Shown: positions 7,267-15,304, counted from the first letter of the stretch. The stretch is DNA of 29,572 nucleotides from an uncultured Coriobacteriia bacterium (GCA_902493755.1 CABURF010000002.1:1-29572), one strand, 5' to 3'. Numbers and translations are program-made. Notes: generated by a model not told the origin, from the letters alone.

Positions 7267-10200
7267 ATGCCACAGAGCTTTCGACACGCAGCGCCAGGTA
7301 CAGCACGCGCGCTGCACAAGATGCATGTCATCATGCTGAGCGTGCTGCTCATATGCACAATGACCTTACCCTACATTGGCGTAGCCGCCACGCGACCAGC
7401 CCTGGCATCGGGACAAACCGTCAACTTATGGAAAGAGGGCAATATCCATTACTCAGACGGTGCATGGAACGCGCATATCTTTCACGCGAACGACGGCGAG
7501 GGCGAGACGTTGGCATATTGCATCGAGCCCGCAAAGAACTCGCCCAGCGAGGGAAGCTACGAGAAGAGCAGCATCCATTGCGTGAGTGGAAGGGATTACG
7601 AACTCATAGCCGACCTATGGTTCGCCTTCGGTGGGCCGGGTTTCGATGCGAGCATGTGGCCAGCGACAAACTGGAACGGCGACCCCATGGGCGCCGAGGA
7701 TTACTACCTTGCCTCGCACATTCTTCTGGCCGACACGTACAGCTCAAGCGCCCACGAAGCCACCTATGGCGCTGGCGAGAACTTCCGCAACTGGCTCACC
7801 TGGAACATCACGGGATTTGACCTAAACAATGGCAGCCTCATCAACCCCAACGCCCTCGGACGCCTCGTCATGGCGCGTACAGGCGAAGTGCCCGCTGACT
7901 TCGAAGCCTACATGATCGATGGGGGAAGCAAGCAGACCATAGCCGCAAGCTCACGCTACAAAACCGTCGGCATGATCAAAATGAACAAACGGTCGATGAA
8001 TCCCGATATAACAAACGACAATCCCCTGTACTCCATGGAGGGCATTACATACGGCGTCTACGTCACTAACACCTGTGGCCCCGAGGGCGATACGGGCAAG
8101 ACTCTCGTGCTCGACGAATCTGGTTATGCAGAGGTCGGTGGACTCTATTCAAGCACCTACTTCATACGCGAGATTGAATCCTCCGTCGAGGGTACGGGCT
8201 ACGCCTACGACCCGACCATTTACAGCTGCTGGGTTAATCCCGGAGAAGTGAGCTGGCTTCACGATACGTCAAACGGCGCGGGCGATGTCGACCAAAACGA
8301 TGTCACGGACGAACCTCAAACCGAAGACGTCGACGTCATCATCCAGAAGCACGACTTGCTCACGCAGAGTTCAACGTCCTCGGGAGACGGCATACTTGCC
8401 GACGCGCTTTTCGAAGTGCGCTACTTCCCGAACCTCATGGGGGAGACAGGGGGCAATGCAGCCCGCAGATGGACCTTTAGGACCGATAATATGGGTAAGG
8501 TCGATCTACGCGGCGACCTTTCGCATGCCTTTGTCAGCGGAGACGCACTGTATCGCGATCCGATCACAAACGAGCCGCTGTTCCCAATTGGCACCTACGC
8601 GATTCGCGAGCTGAAAGCCCCCGCCTCCTACGAAGTCCCCGTAGACAACGGGCCCATCGTCATCACCATCACCGCTCATGGCACGGGCGCGCACGACGTG
8701 TCGAGCGGTCCGCTTGGCAATGGCGGCGTCATCGTCAACGAGAGCCCCATACGCCAGGACCTTTGCTTTACCAAACGCGACCTGGACACGCAAAGGCCCA
8801 TGGATGGCATTCCGTTCCTCGTGTCACGCATTGCCACGGATGGATCGACCATCGAGCGACATGTCGTCGTCACCGACGCGAACGGAAGATTCGACTCGAG
8901 CGCCGCACATCGACGCCATACGACGCGTACCAACGCCAATGATGCGGCCGTGGAGATGAGGGCAGATGGAAGTTACGTTGTAAACGAAGCGCTGCTCGAT
9001 TCCGAAGCTGGTACATGGTTTGGAATGACGGCGGGCGGAAGCATGACTGCGGCAAATGACTCAGTCGGAGCCTTTCCCGATAGCACGACCTGCCATTATG
9101 TCTTCGAAGAGCTGCCCGTACGGGCAAACGAGGGCAAGGCGCTCGTTCAGTTCGAGGCATTTGCCCACGCTGCGCAATCCACCAAAATAGACCTGGGAAC
9201 TGTTGGTAACACCACCCCCACGCTGGCAACGAGCGCGTTTGATGCACGTGACGGCGACAAACTCGTAAGTTGGGACGAGAATGCCGTTATCCTTGATTCC
9301 GTATCGTATAGTGGCCTCGTTGCCGGACGGACCTACACGCTCGAGGGCTACCTTGCCGACGCAACGACCGGCGAGGCGCTTCGCGACCCCCATGGCAACG
9401 CGATCGCCTCCTCGCACACGTTCACCGCATCAGCATGCACGGGAAACGTTGAGGTTAGATTCGTGCTCAACACAATGGGTCTGCAAAACGGCAGGCAGCT
9501 CGTCGTCTGCGAACGCCTCCTCGAGAACGGTCGTCTTCTCGCAACGCATGAGGATATCAACGACAGCTCCCAAACCGTAACTGTCGTTCAGCCAGCAATC
9601 GAGACACGCGCAGTCGACGGAATGGATGGCGACTCGCTCATCGTGGGCGATATCGATGCGACCATCGTTGACCACGTCTCATACACGGGTCTCGTACCAG
9701 GCGCGAGCTACGAGCTCACCGGCACGATCGTGGATAGCGCAAGTGGCCTGCCCTTCGAGTCGTCTGGTAGCACGGTTACCTCGACAGTCGTGTTTGTTCC
9801 CGAAGCCTCATCCGGATCAATCGACATTGCATACGCCCTTGATGCGTCCGAACTGGAACCGGGCACGAAGCTCGTCGTCTTCGAGAAACTGGTAAGCGAC
9901 GGTACCATCGTCGCAACGCACGAGGACCTCGATTCCGTCAGCCAGACGGTAAGCGTCTTTCCGCCATCCCTCCAAACGCACGCGCATGATCCACAAGATG
10001 GCGACTCGAGTGTCGCAAGCGATATTGCTACGAGCATCATCGACACGGTTTCCTACAGCGGGCTGACGCCAGGGTACGAATACTCGCTCGAGGCAACGCT
10101 CGTCGACAAGGAGAGCGGACGTCCTGCACTCGATCCGTTCGGGCTACCTGTCACCGCGACGCACGTCTTCACGCCCCAAGAGCGCGAGGGGAGCACAGAC

Positions 10201-11514
10201 GTGGTCATCGACTTCGATGCCACGAACATCCAAGTATCAACGGCATTCGTCGTCTTCGAGGAGCTCTACCGCGATGGACGACATCTCGCAAGGCATGTTG
10301 ACCTGAGAAGCGCCGAGCAGACGATAGTCGTAGAACCGCCGTACATCCAGACAGCCGCAAGCTCGGATGGCACGTCGAAGCAGCTAATGCGCGACAGAGA
10401 TGTCTCCCTCGTTGACGCAGTCGCATATCGTAATCTCAAGGCAGGGCAAAGCTATGAGCTTCGCGGCTGCGTCATGAATAAGGCAACAGGTGAAATACTG
10501 ACCGACCGTGAGGGCAATCCCGTGAAGAGCAGTCTCGAATTCACACCTGACGCCCCATCGGGTCTCGTGGAGCTTTTCTTCACGCTCGATGCAACTGTCG
10601 TGGACGATGGGACGGAACTCGTCGTCTTCGAAGAACTTTACCGCAACGGCGTCAAAGTCGCCGCACACGAAGACCTTGCAAATGCCCAGCAGACGGTCAC
10701 GGTCGCCAAGCCGCGCATTACGACAATGGCGACATCGAAAGACGGGTCCAAGACCGTTGTACGCGATGTCGATACGACCATCGTCGATACTGTGAGCTAT
10801 GAAGGTCTGGCACCCCACTGCAACTACACGCTTTTCGGAACAGTCATGAGCAAGGCAAACGGAAAGCCCCTCATCGATGAAGACGGCAGGCCAATAACAT
10901 CGCAGGCAGATTTTGTCACGGATCATGCTGATGGAACCGTCTCGTTGTCGTTTTCTCTCGATACGAGCATGCTTGAAACTGGAAGCGAGCTTGTCATCTT
11001 CGAGAAGCTCTTCCGTAATGGCGAAGAGATCACTATCCACGAGAAGGGCAAACAGTGCGTCTCGTACCGGCCATCATCAACACCTATGCGAGCGACCCGC
11101 TCGATGGCGGCAAACTCATCGCCGCCCATGAGCAGACACGGGTATTCGATGCGGTGTCGTACGAGGGCCTGCAGCCTGGAGTCACCTACGAATTCGTGGG
11201 GACACTCATGGACAAGGAGGCAGAAGCGCCGCTCCTCACCGCACAGGGTAACCCTGTGCAGGCAACATGCAGTTTCGTTCCCGAAGAAGCGGCTGGAACC
11301 GTCGATGTCAGCTTCTCCTTCGATGCCTCAAGCACCGACACAGAGCGGGAGATCGTCATCTTCGAGGAGCTCTATCGCAATGGGAGGCTTCTCGCGACTC
11401 ACGCAGACTACGAGAACACCGCTCAGACGGTGCGCATTACGCCACCCTCTATCAAAACATACGCAGCCGACGCGAGCGACGGAGACAAGGAAATCAGCGA
11501 GGATTGCGTGGTAA
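7267..11514 (+). CDS. VaFE-repeat surface protein, N-terminal part (gene broken by frameshift)
   Basis: Secreted adhesin-like protein. The ATG at 7267 is preferred over a GTG at 7246 because GGAG lies 5 nt upstream. Residues 1-47 are a signal peptide (hydrophobic core from ~19, A-L-A cleavage). Residues ~50-225 resemble a thioester/TQXA-type domain with C85 in A-Y-C-I-E-P, but the usual Thr-Gln motif is Y-L-A-S-H at 147-151. Residues ~234-345, 355-500 and 505-645 are SpaA/Cna-B-like domains, each with a Lys near the start and a Glu near the end (Y-F-I-R-E-I, Y-A-I-R-E-L, Y-V-F-E-E-L) as for isopeptide bonds. Five VaFE repeats follow from ~650. Near nt 11044 (residue ~1259) the frame is lost; the last ~155 residues are an out-of-frame translation of repeat 6 and part of repeat 7. 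The rest of the protein continues in the next entry. Confidence 0.85.
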   Translation: MPQSFRHAAPGTARALHKMHVIMLSVLLICTMTLPYIGVAATRPALASGQTVNLWKEGNIHYSDGAWNAHIFHANDGEGETLAYCIEPAKNSPSEGSYEKSSIHCVSGRDYELIADLWFAFGGPGFDASMWPATNWNGDPMGAEDYYLASHILLADTYSSSAHEATYGAGENFRNWLTWNITGFDLNNGSLINPNALGRLVMARTGEVPADFEAYMIDGGSKQTIAASSRYKTVGMIKMNKRSMNPDITNDNPLYSMEGITYGVYVTNTCGPEGDTGKTLVLDESGYAEVGGLYSSTYFIREIESSVEGTGYAYDPTIYSCWVNPGEVSWLHDTSNGAGDVDQNDVTDEPQTEDVDVIIQKHDLLTQSSTSSGDGILADALFEVRYFPNLMGETGGNAARRWTFRTDNMGKVDLRGDLSHAFVSGDALYRDPITNEPLFPIGTYAIRELKAPASYEVPVDNGPIVITITAHGTGAHDVSSGPLGNGGVIVNESPIRQDLCFTKRDLDTQRPMDGIPFLVSRIATDGSTIERHVVVTDANGRFDSSAAHRRHTTRTNANDAAVEMRADGSYVVNEALLDSEAGTWFGMTAGGSMTAANDSVGAFPDSTTCHYVFEELPVRANEGKALVQFEAFAHAAQSTKIDLGTVGNTTPTLATSAFDARDGDKLVSWDENAVILDSVSYSGLVAGRTYTLEGYLADATTGEALRDPHGNAIASSHTFTASACTGNVEVRFVLNTMGLQNGRQLVVCERLLENGRLLATHEDINDSSQTVTVVQPAIETRAVDGMDGDSLIVGDIDATIVDHVSYTGLVPGASYELTGTIVDSASGLPFESSGSTVTSTVVFVPEASSGSIDIAYALDASELEPGTKLVVFEKLVSDGTIVATHEDLDSVSQTVSVFPPSLQTHAHDPQDGDSSVASDIATSIIDTVSYSGLTPGYEYSLEATLVDKESGRPALDPFGLPVTATHVFTPQEREGSTDVVIDFDATNIQVSTAFVVFEELYRDGRHLARHVDLRSAEQTIVVEPPYIQTAASSDGTSKQLMRDRDVSLVDAVAYRNLKAGQSYELRGCVMNKATGEILTDREGNPVKSSLEFTPDAPSGLVELFFTLDATVVDDGTELVVFEELYRNGVKVAAHEDLANAQQTVTVAKPRITTMATSKDGSKTVVRDVDTTIVDTVSYEGLAPHCNYTLFGTVMSKANGKPLIDEDGRPITSQADFVTDHADGTVSLSFSLDTSMLETGSELVIFEKLFRNGEEITIHEKGKQCVSYRPSSTPMRATRSMAANSSPPMSRHGYSMRCRTRACSLESPTNSWGHSWTRRQKRRSSPHRVTLCRQHAVSFPKKRLEPSMSASPSMPQAPTQSGRSSSSRSSIAMGGFSRLTQTTRTPLRRCALRHPLSKHTQPTRATETRKSARIAW

Positions 11515-11829
11515 CCATTATCGACAACGTATCCTATGCTGGTCTCATTCCGAACGAAAAGTACGAAATCGATGGCGTACTCATGATTGACGATGGCACT
11601 CTAGAGGGGAAGCCCGCGCTCGATGCCTTCGGAAGGCCCATAGCCGCACATGTCGCATTTACACCAGACAGCTCCCATGGAAACATCAACGTTCCTTTCG
11701 AGATAGATGCCACACTCCTAGGCGATGACACGAAGCTCGTCGTCTTCGAAAAGCTCTTTGCCAATGATGCGCTCATGGCCGAGCACGCTGACCTCCATGA
11801 CGAGAATCAGACCGTACGCGCAAAGCCTT
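9214..11829 (+). repeat. Seven tandem VaFE repeats (protein-level), period ~375 bp
   Basis: Repeat starts are at about 9214, 9595, 9967, 10342, 10714, 11070 and 11448, and the last ends near 11829. Each unit (~124 aa) carries D-G-D..., then (I/V)-D-x-V-S-Y-x-G-L near the start, G-x-P-(I/V) in the middle and L-V-V-F-E-(K/E)-L followed by H-E-D-L...Q-T-V at the end; the L-V-V-F-E is the motif that names the family. The periods are 381, 372, 375, 372, 356, 378 and ~381. Only the fifth (356) is not a multiple of three. The units are divergent in DNA, so this is an old array, not a fresh duplication. Confidence 0.88.
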
Positions 11830-12023
11830 CTAAACCCGATACTCCGCCCGAAGAGGCATCGCCGCCAAACGAGTCGGCGCCTGGTCCATTTGGCCCCTCG
11901 CTGAAGACAGGCGACGCGACCATATGGATGCTCGCAGCATGTGGATTGATTGGAACTGCAGCATTCGGCCTGTTAGCAATGCTGCGTCGCAAAGCCTTCG
12001 GCTCTATGCATGACAAGAGGTGA
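11055..12023 (+). CDS. VaFE-repeat surface protein, C-terminal part with wall anchor
   Basis: Continuation of the preceding protein in another frame. Upstream codons in this frame (G-Q-T-V-R-L-V-P) complete the end of repeat 5, then repeats 6 (11070) and 7 (11448) follow. After a Pro/Glu-rich linker comes S-L-K-T-G-D (11898-11915), a hydrophobic stretch of ~22 residues and a basic tail with R-R-K, the layout of a sortase sorting signal. The pentapeptide S-L-K-T-G departs from L-P-x-T-G. A GTG at 11055 is preceded by AAGGG, so some translation restart is possible, but without a signal peptide the fragment would stay in the cytoplasm. Its stop is 13 bp from the convergent kinase gene; no terminator is seen. 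Confidence 0.8.
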   Translation: MRLVPAIINTYASDPLDGGKLIAAHEQTRVFDAVSYEGLQPGVTYEFVGTLMDKEAEAPLLTAQGNPVQATCSFVPEEAAGTVDVSFSFDASSTDTEREIVIFEELYRNGRLLATHADYENTAQTVRITPPSIKTYAADASDGDKEISEDCVVTIIDNVSYAGLIPNEKYEIDGVLMIDDGTLEGKPALDAFGRPIAAHVAFTPDSSHGNINVPFEIDATLLGDDTKLVVFEKLFANDALMAEHADLHDENQTVRAKPSKPDTPPEEASPPNESAPGPFGPSLKTGDATIWMLAACGLIGTAAFGLLAMLRRKAFGSMHDKR

Positions 12024-12036
12024 AGGGAGAAGTAAC

Positions 12037-12879
12037 CTACTTGCCGATGAGCTTGAGTAGATAGGGGATCTCAGTCTCGAAATCGACACCATACCAGTTG
12101 TGGTCGGGTTGGCTGATGGTGGCCTTGATGCAAGCAACCGTGTAGTCAGCCGCCACGGCAAGAGCTTCGTCAAGCTCGAGGCCATTGAGAAGCGCGCCAA
12201 CCGTCGTAGAGGAGAAAACGTCGCCCGTGCCATGGAAGCGAGCATCGACGAGCTCGTTGAAATACGAGAAATACTGACCCGTCTTCCCGTCAAGACCATA
12301 GACGCCGCAGCTGCCTGGCTCAAGGCTCACGCCCGTGAGCACAGCCTTCTTGGGGCCAAGTGCGACGAGGCCCTGAAGAAGCTCACGGACGTAATCTTCA
12401 TCGTAGGAGCCGTCTTCCTTGTATTCCGCACCAAGCATGAAGGCAGCCTCGGTGATATTCGGGTCGATGATATCGGCCTTAGAGCAGACAACGGCGCCCA
12501 TCGCACGAGCAAATTCGGGAGTGAAGCCCTTATACAGCGCACCATTGTCCGCCATGGCGGGATCGACAAATATGAGCGTACCGTCTTTGCGGGGCTCGTC
12601 GAAGAAACGACTCACAAGCTCAAGTTGCTCGAACGAGCCAAGATAGCCAGTGTAGATAGCATCGAAGTCGATCTCATTTTCGAGCCAGCTCTGAGAGATG
12701 GGCTCGATCTGATCGGTCAGATCATCGAAGGTAAAGCTCTTGAAAGCGGTGTGAACGGAGAGGACGGCAGTGGGAAGGATGCCGCACTCGACCCCCATGG
12801 CAGAGATGATGGGCAACGCAACGGTGAGGGAACACTTTCCGACACAGGAAATGTCTTGAATGCTTACGACGCGCTTCAT
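12037..12879 (-). CDS. Pyridoxamine/pyridoxal kinase-like protein (PdxY/ThiD fold)
   Basis: 280-aa ribokinase-superfamily kinase, most like pyridoxamine kinases that phosphorylate B6 vitamers to make or salvage PLP. The family stretch T-G-Y-L-G-S (77-82), the V-D-P-A-M segment (105-109) and the catalytic G-T-G-D (217-220, base D220) are present. The start M-K-R-V-V-S-I-Q-D-I at 12879 is chosen: GAGG lies 6 nt upstream and the longer open frame runs through a terminator and tRNA-Gly. Substrate (pyridoxamine, pyridoxal or HMP) cannot be fixed by eye. It has almost no leader of its own: an intrinsic terminator ends 15 nt before the ATG. Confidence 0.88.
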   Translation of the reverse strand: MKRVVSIQDISCVGKCSLTVALPIISAMGVECGILPTAVLSVHTAFKSFTFDDLTDQIEPISQSWLENEIDFDAIYTGYLGSFEQLELVSRFFDEPRKDGTLIFVDPAMADNGALYKGFTPEFARAMGAVVCSKADIIDPNITEAAFMLGAEYKEDGSYDEDYVRELLQGLVALGPKKAVLTGVSLEPGSCGVYGLDGKTGQYFSYFNELVDARFHGTGDVFSSTTVGALLNGLELDEALAVAADYTVACIKATISQPDHNWYGVDFETEIPYLLKLIGK

Positions 12880-12894
12880 GCCGTGCCTCTTTCC

Positions 12895-12927
12895 AAAAAA
12901 GCAACGGGCACCATGTGGCACCCGTTG
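12895..12927 (-). terminator. Intrinsic terminator behind tRNA-Gly
   Basis: On the minus-strand RNA an 11-bp stem (CAACGGGUGCC with GGUGCCCGUUG, two G-U pairs, loop ACAU) at 12902-12927 is followed by UUUUUU (12895-12900). The G-U pairs make it stable only on this strand. It lies directly before the Shine-Dalgarno of the kinase gene. Confidence 0.88.
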
Positions 12928-12936
12928 GCAGATGTC

Positions 12937-13012
12937 TGGAGCGGCGGACGGGACTTGAACCCGCAACAACCAGCTTGGAAGGCTGGGGCTCTACCAATTG
13001 AACTACCGCCGC
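12937..13012 (-). tRNA. tRNA-Gly (anticodon TCC), CCA encoded
   Basis: Cloverleaf on the minus strand: acceptor GCGGCGG/CCGCCGC, D-arm TAGTTCAATTGGTAGAGC, anticodon stem CAGC/GCTG around loop CTTCCAA (TCC, reads GGA), T-arm GCGGGTTCAAGTCCCGT, discriminator T, CCA at 12937-12939. A perfect -10 (TATAAT, 13024-13029) sits just upstream. Confidence 0.96.
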
Positions 13013-13023
13013 AATGCAGACGG

Positions 13024-13029
13024 ATTATA
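13024..13029 (-). promoter_or_regulatory. -10 element of the tRNA-Gly promoter
   Basis: TATAAT on the minus strand 12 bp before the tRNA-Gly 5' end, at the right distance for initiation at or near the tRNA. No -35 close to consensus is found at 16-18 bp. Confidence 0.55.
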
Positions 13030-13098
13030 CCCCAATAGATAGGCAGCACAGGATAAACCAGAGAAAAGTTTTGTGAGTTAAGTAACCTTACGGGAATC

Positions 13099-13118
13099 TG
13101 CGCCTCGCATTTGGCGCA
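13099..13118 (-). terminator. Possible terminator of the flavoprotein gene
   Basis: TGCGCC/GGCGCA inverted repeat with an 8-nt loop, about 30 bp past the flavoprotein stop. No U-run follows, so this is a weak candidate. Confidence 0.3.
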
Positions 13119-13146
13119 CGGGCAAAGATTAGATAGCCTCTACCCC

Positions 13147-13764
13147 CTATCGTACAAAGTTCGTCATGATCTGAGACTCCTTCTCAGGCAGACCGAATTT
13201 TTCCTTGCCTAGTGCGATTGCCTTCATGAGAAACGTCATGTTCCTTGCAAGCGTCCTCATCTGCTGCAGTCCCTCGGCATCCTCCCCTGCTTCGCCGGGA
13301 AGTCTCCCATGCACGCCGTTCCAATACTGGCCTGTGGCAATGGGCATACCGCATATCCCAAAGTACTTGTTGAGCTCGTCGTAGGTCGCAGTGATACCGC
13401 CGCGCCGCGCTGTCGCAATGGCCGCGCCAACCTTCATGGTCTTCGGGAAATGAGTGCTGTAAAACAGTCTGTCAAGGAGGGCGATCAGCGTTGCAGTGGC
13501 AGAGGCGTAATAGACCGGTGACCCAACCACCAGGCCATCGGCTTCCTCGAAAGCCGGGGCTATCTCGTTGACGATGTCATCAAAGACACACGCACCCGTG
13601 TTGACACAGGATCCGCATGCAATGCACCCACGCACGTCAAGGAAACCCACGCGCACGAGCTCGGTCTCGATATCTTCGGCCTTGAAGACGTCGATCATCT
13701 CGTCGAGAGCCTGCGCCGTGTTACCGTTCTGTCGAGGTGAACCGTTAATCAGCAATACCTTCAT
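13147..13764 (-). CDS. NAD(P)H-dependent FMN reductase / iron-sulfur-flavoprotein-like
   Basis: 205-aa flavodoxin-fold protein. The N-terminus M-K-V-L-L-I-N-G-S-P-R-Q-N-G-N-T (FMN phosphate loop, residues 8-16) and the V-G-S-P-V-Y-Y segment place it in the NADPH-dependent FMN reductase / flavodoxin_2-like group. Cysteines C47-x2-C50-x2-C53-x5-C59 fit the compact C-x2-C-x2-C-x4-7-C cluster of archaeal-type iron-sulfur flavoproteins (Isf), which bind a [4Fe-4S] cluster beside FMN. Likely a cytosolic electron-transfer or oxidative-stress protein; the substrate is unknown. Well-placed AGGAG before the ATG. It appears monocistronic, with no functional link to its tRNA neighbours. Confidence 0.88.
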   Translation of the reverse strand: MKVLLINGSPRQNGNTAQALDEMIDVFKAEDIETELVRVGFLDVRGCIACGSCVNTGACVFDDIVNEIAPAFEEADGLVVGSPVYYASATATLIALLDRLFYSTHFPKTMKVGAAIATARRGGITATYDELNKYFGICGMPIATGQYWNGVHGRLPGEAGEDAEGLQQMRTLARNMTFLMKAIALGKEKFGLPEKESQIMTNFVR

Positions 13765-13860
13765 CTCTGCTCCTGAAAACTCGTCTTTATTCGACTTCTA
13801 CCAGGATACACGTGCTACCGCATTGTAACGATTCCACACGCAAGGTGCGCGCGTATCAAG

Positions 13861-13888
13861 AAGGCCAGGGGACTAAGCCCCTGGCCTT
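13861..13888 (-). terminator. Hairpin terminator behind tRNA-Pro
   Basis: Perfect 11-bp inverted repeat AAGGCCAGGGG/CCCCTGGCCTT with a 6-nt loop, starting 10 bp past the encoded CCA. On the minus strand it ends in CCTTCTTG, a poor U-tract, but stem strength and position support termination. Confidence 0.7.
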
Positions 13889-13898
13889 GTGGTTTTAT

Positions 13899-13975
<77 letters not shown>

Positions 13976-13987
13976 ACGCGAAGAGGA

Positions 13988-13993
13988 AGTATA
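13988..13993 (-). promoter_or_regulatory. -10 element of the tRNA-Pro promoter
   Basis: TATACT on the minus strand, 12 bp before the tRNA 5' end. The -35 region is poor. A perfect 6-bp inverted repeat (TAGCGG 14013-14018 / CCGCTA 14026-14031) lies just upstream, in the place of the -35. Confidence 0.5.
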
Positions 13994-14049
13994 CCGCACT
14001 TTAGCCATCGAATAGCGGCATTGTTCCGCTAACGTCCGTCATGTGCCGA

Positions 14050-14062
14050 GGGGCCTGGCCCC
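14050..14062 (-). terminator. Compact GC hairpin at the end of tyrS
   Basis: GGGGCC-T-GGCCCC inverted repeat 13-25 bp past the tyrS stop codon. No U-run follows, so it is only a candidate for tyrS termination or mRNA 3' end protection. Confidence 0.3.
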
Positions 14063-14074
14063 ATGGCTCATCCC

Positions 14075-15304
14075 CTACGCGAGCTTGGCCCACTTGCGCT
14101 TGCCAACTTGCAGTGTCGCATGATCGAGCCGCGCGGCGGGCAGATGATACGTGCCCTTCTCGACGGCTTCGCCGTCAATCTTCACGGCACCCTGATCGAT
14201 CATGCGACGACCTTCACCGCCTGAGGCCACGAGCTTGAGGTCTGCAAGCAGCTTGGGCAAATAGACTCCGCCCTTCTCAGCATCCTCCTCAAGTTCGATG
14301 TCAAAGACCTCGATGTCATCAGGAGTCGCATGCGCTTTAAAGACAAGGTCAAACTGCTCCTCAGCCGCAGCCGCAGCGTCAGCACCGTGATAAATCCCGA
14401 TAATCTCGCGCGCAAGACGACGCTTCGATTTGTTGGGATCGAGCCCCCCTGCTGCCAGGCCTGCTTCGATATTGTCAATCTCGTCCACGGGAAGTGCCGT
14501 CGCCAGACGATAGTACCGAGACATGAGCTCGTCGGGGATGCTCATGATCTTGCCGAACATGTCGGCCGGCTCGTCGGTGAGACCCACGTAGTTGCCGTAG
14601 GACTTCGACATCTTGCGTACGCCATCGAGACCCTCGAGCAGCGGAAGCGTCAGGCAGACCTGCGGCTCCATGCCTTTTTTCTCCATGAGCTCGCGTCCGG
14701 CAAGCAAGTTGAAGAGCTGATCGTTGCCGCCAAGCTCGACATCGGCATTGATGACGACGGAGTCGTACGCTTGCATGATGGGGTAGATGAACTCGTGCAT
14801 GGCGATGGGCTGCTGGCTGCGATAGCGGTTGGAGAAGTCGTCCCGCTCGAGAATGCGAGCAACCGTAAAGTTGGAAAGCAGACACAGCAAGTCGGCAAGG
14901 TCAAGGTCAAAAATCCAGTCACGGTTATGCACGACCTTGGTCTTCTCGGAGTCAAGCACCTTCATTGCCTGCTCCATGTAGGTCTGGGCATTCGCATCGA
15001 TCTGCTCGGCAGAAAGCTGCGGGCGCGTCGAGTTGCGACCGGACGGGTCGCCAATCATGGCCGTACCGTCACCAATGATGAGCGTGACCTCATGGCCAAG
15101 GTCCTGGAACTGGCGCAGTTTGCGCAGGGGCACGGCATGGCCGATGTGCAAATCCGGACTCGTCGGGTCAACGCCGAGCTTGATGTTGAGCGGCGTGCCA
15201 CGATCGAGCTTTTTCTTCATGGCCTCAAGCGGCGTAATGCCCGCGACGCCTGACTGGATGATATGGAGTTGTTCTTCGCTTGAAAGCACGTCTTTGCCTT
15301 TCAC
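14075..15304 (-). CDS. tyrS: Tyrosyl-tRNA synthetase (TyrS)
   Basis: Charges tRNA-Tyr in the cytoplasm. 409 aa, usual length. Class I signatures: H-I-G-H at 53-56 and K-M-S-K-S at 231-235. A C-terminal S4-like RNA-binding domain (~345-405) contains S-G-G-E-G-R-R-M-I-D-Q-G-A-V-K-I-D-G. The start is GTG at 15304 with a modest AAGG upstream; an alternative GTG 12 nt downstream cannot be excluded, but the first gives the better N-terminus. It is 66 bp behind the U32 gene. No T-box leader is visible. Confidence 0.97.
   Translation of the reverse strand: MKGKDVLSSEEQLHIIQSGVAGITPLEAMKKKLDRGTPLNIKLGVDPTSPDLHIGHAVPLRKLRQFQDLGHEVTLIIGDGTAMIGDPSGRNSTRPQLSAEQIDANAQTYMEQAMKVLDSEKTKVVHNRDWIFDLDLADLLCLLSNFTVARILERDDFSNRYRSQQPIAMHEFIYPIMQAYDSVVINADVELGGNDQLFNLLAGRELMEKKGMEPQVCLTLPLLEGLDGVRKMSKSYGNYVGLTDEPADMFGKIMSIPDELMSRYYRLATALPVDEIDNIEAGLAAGGLDPNKSKRRLAREIIGIYHGADAAAAAEEQFDLVFKAHATPDDIEVFDIELEEDAEKGGVYLPKLLADLKLVASGGEGRRMIDQGAVKIDGEAVEKGTYHLPAARLDHATLQVGKRKWAKLA

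Noticed and set aside
7010..7340. Short plus- and minus-strand ORFs in the mobB/VaFE intergenic region
   Set aside because: No ribosome sites, no domain character, and they run into the signal-peptide region of the surface protein.
9214..11829. Tandem DNA repeats or CRISPR in the surface gene
   Set aside because: The ~375-bp periodicity is at protein level with diverged DNA; there are no short identical repeats with spacers.
12880..12969. 30-codon N-terminal extension of the kinase
   Set aside because: It would translate through the terminator hairpin and part of tRNA-Gly; the family start M-K-R-V-V-S-I-Q-D has its own Shine-Dalgarno.
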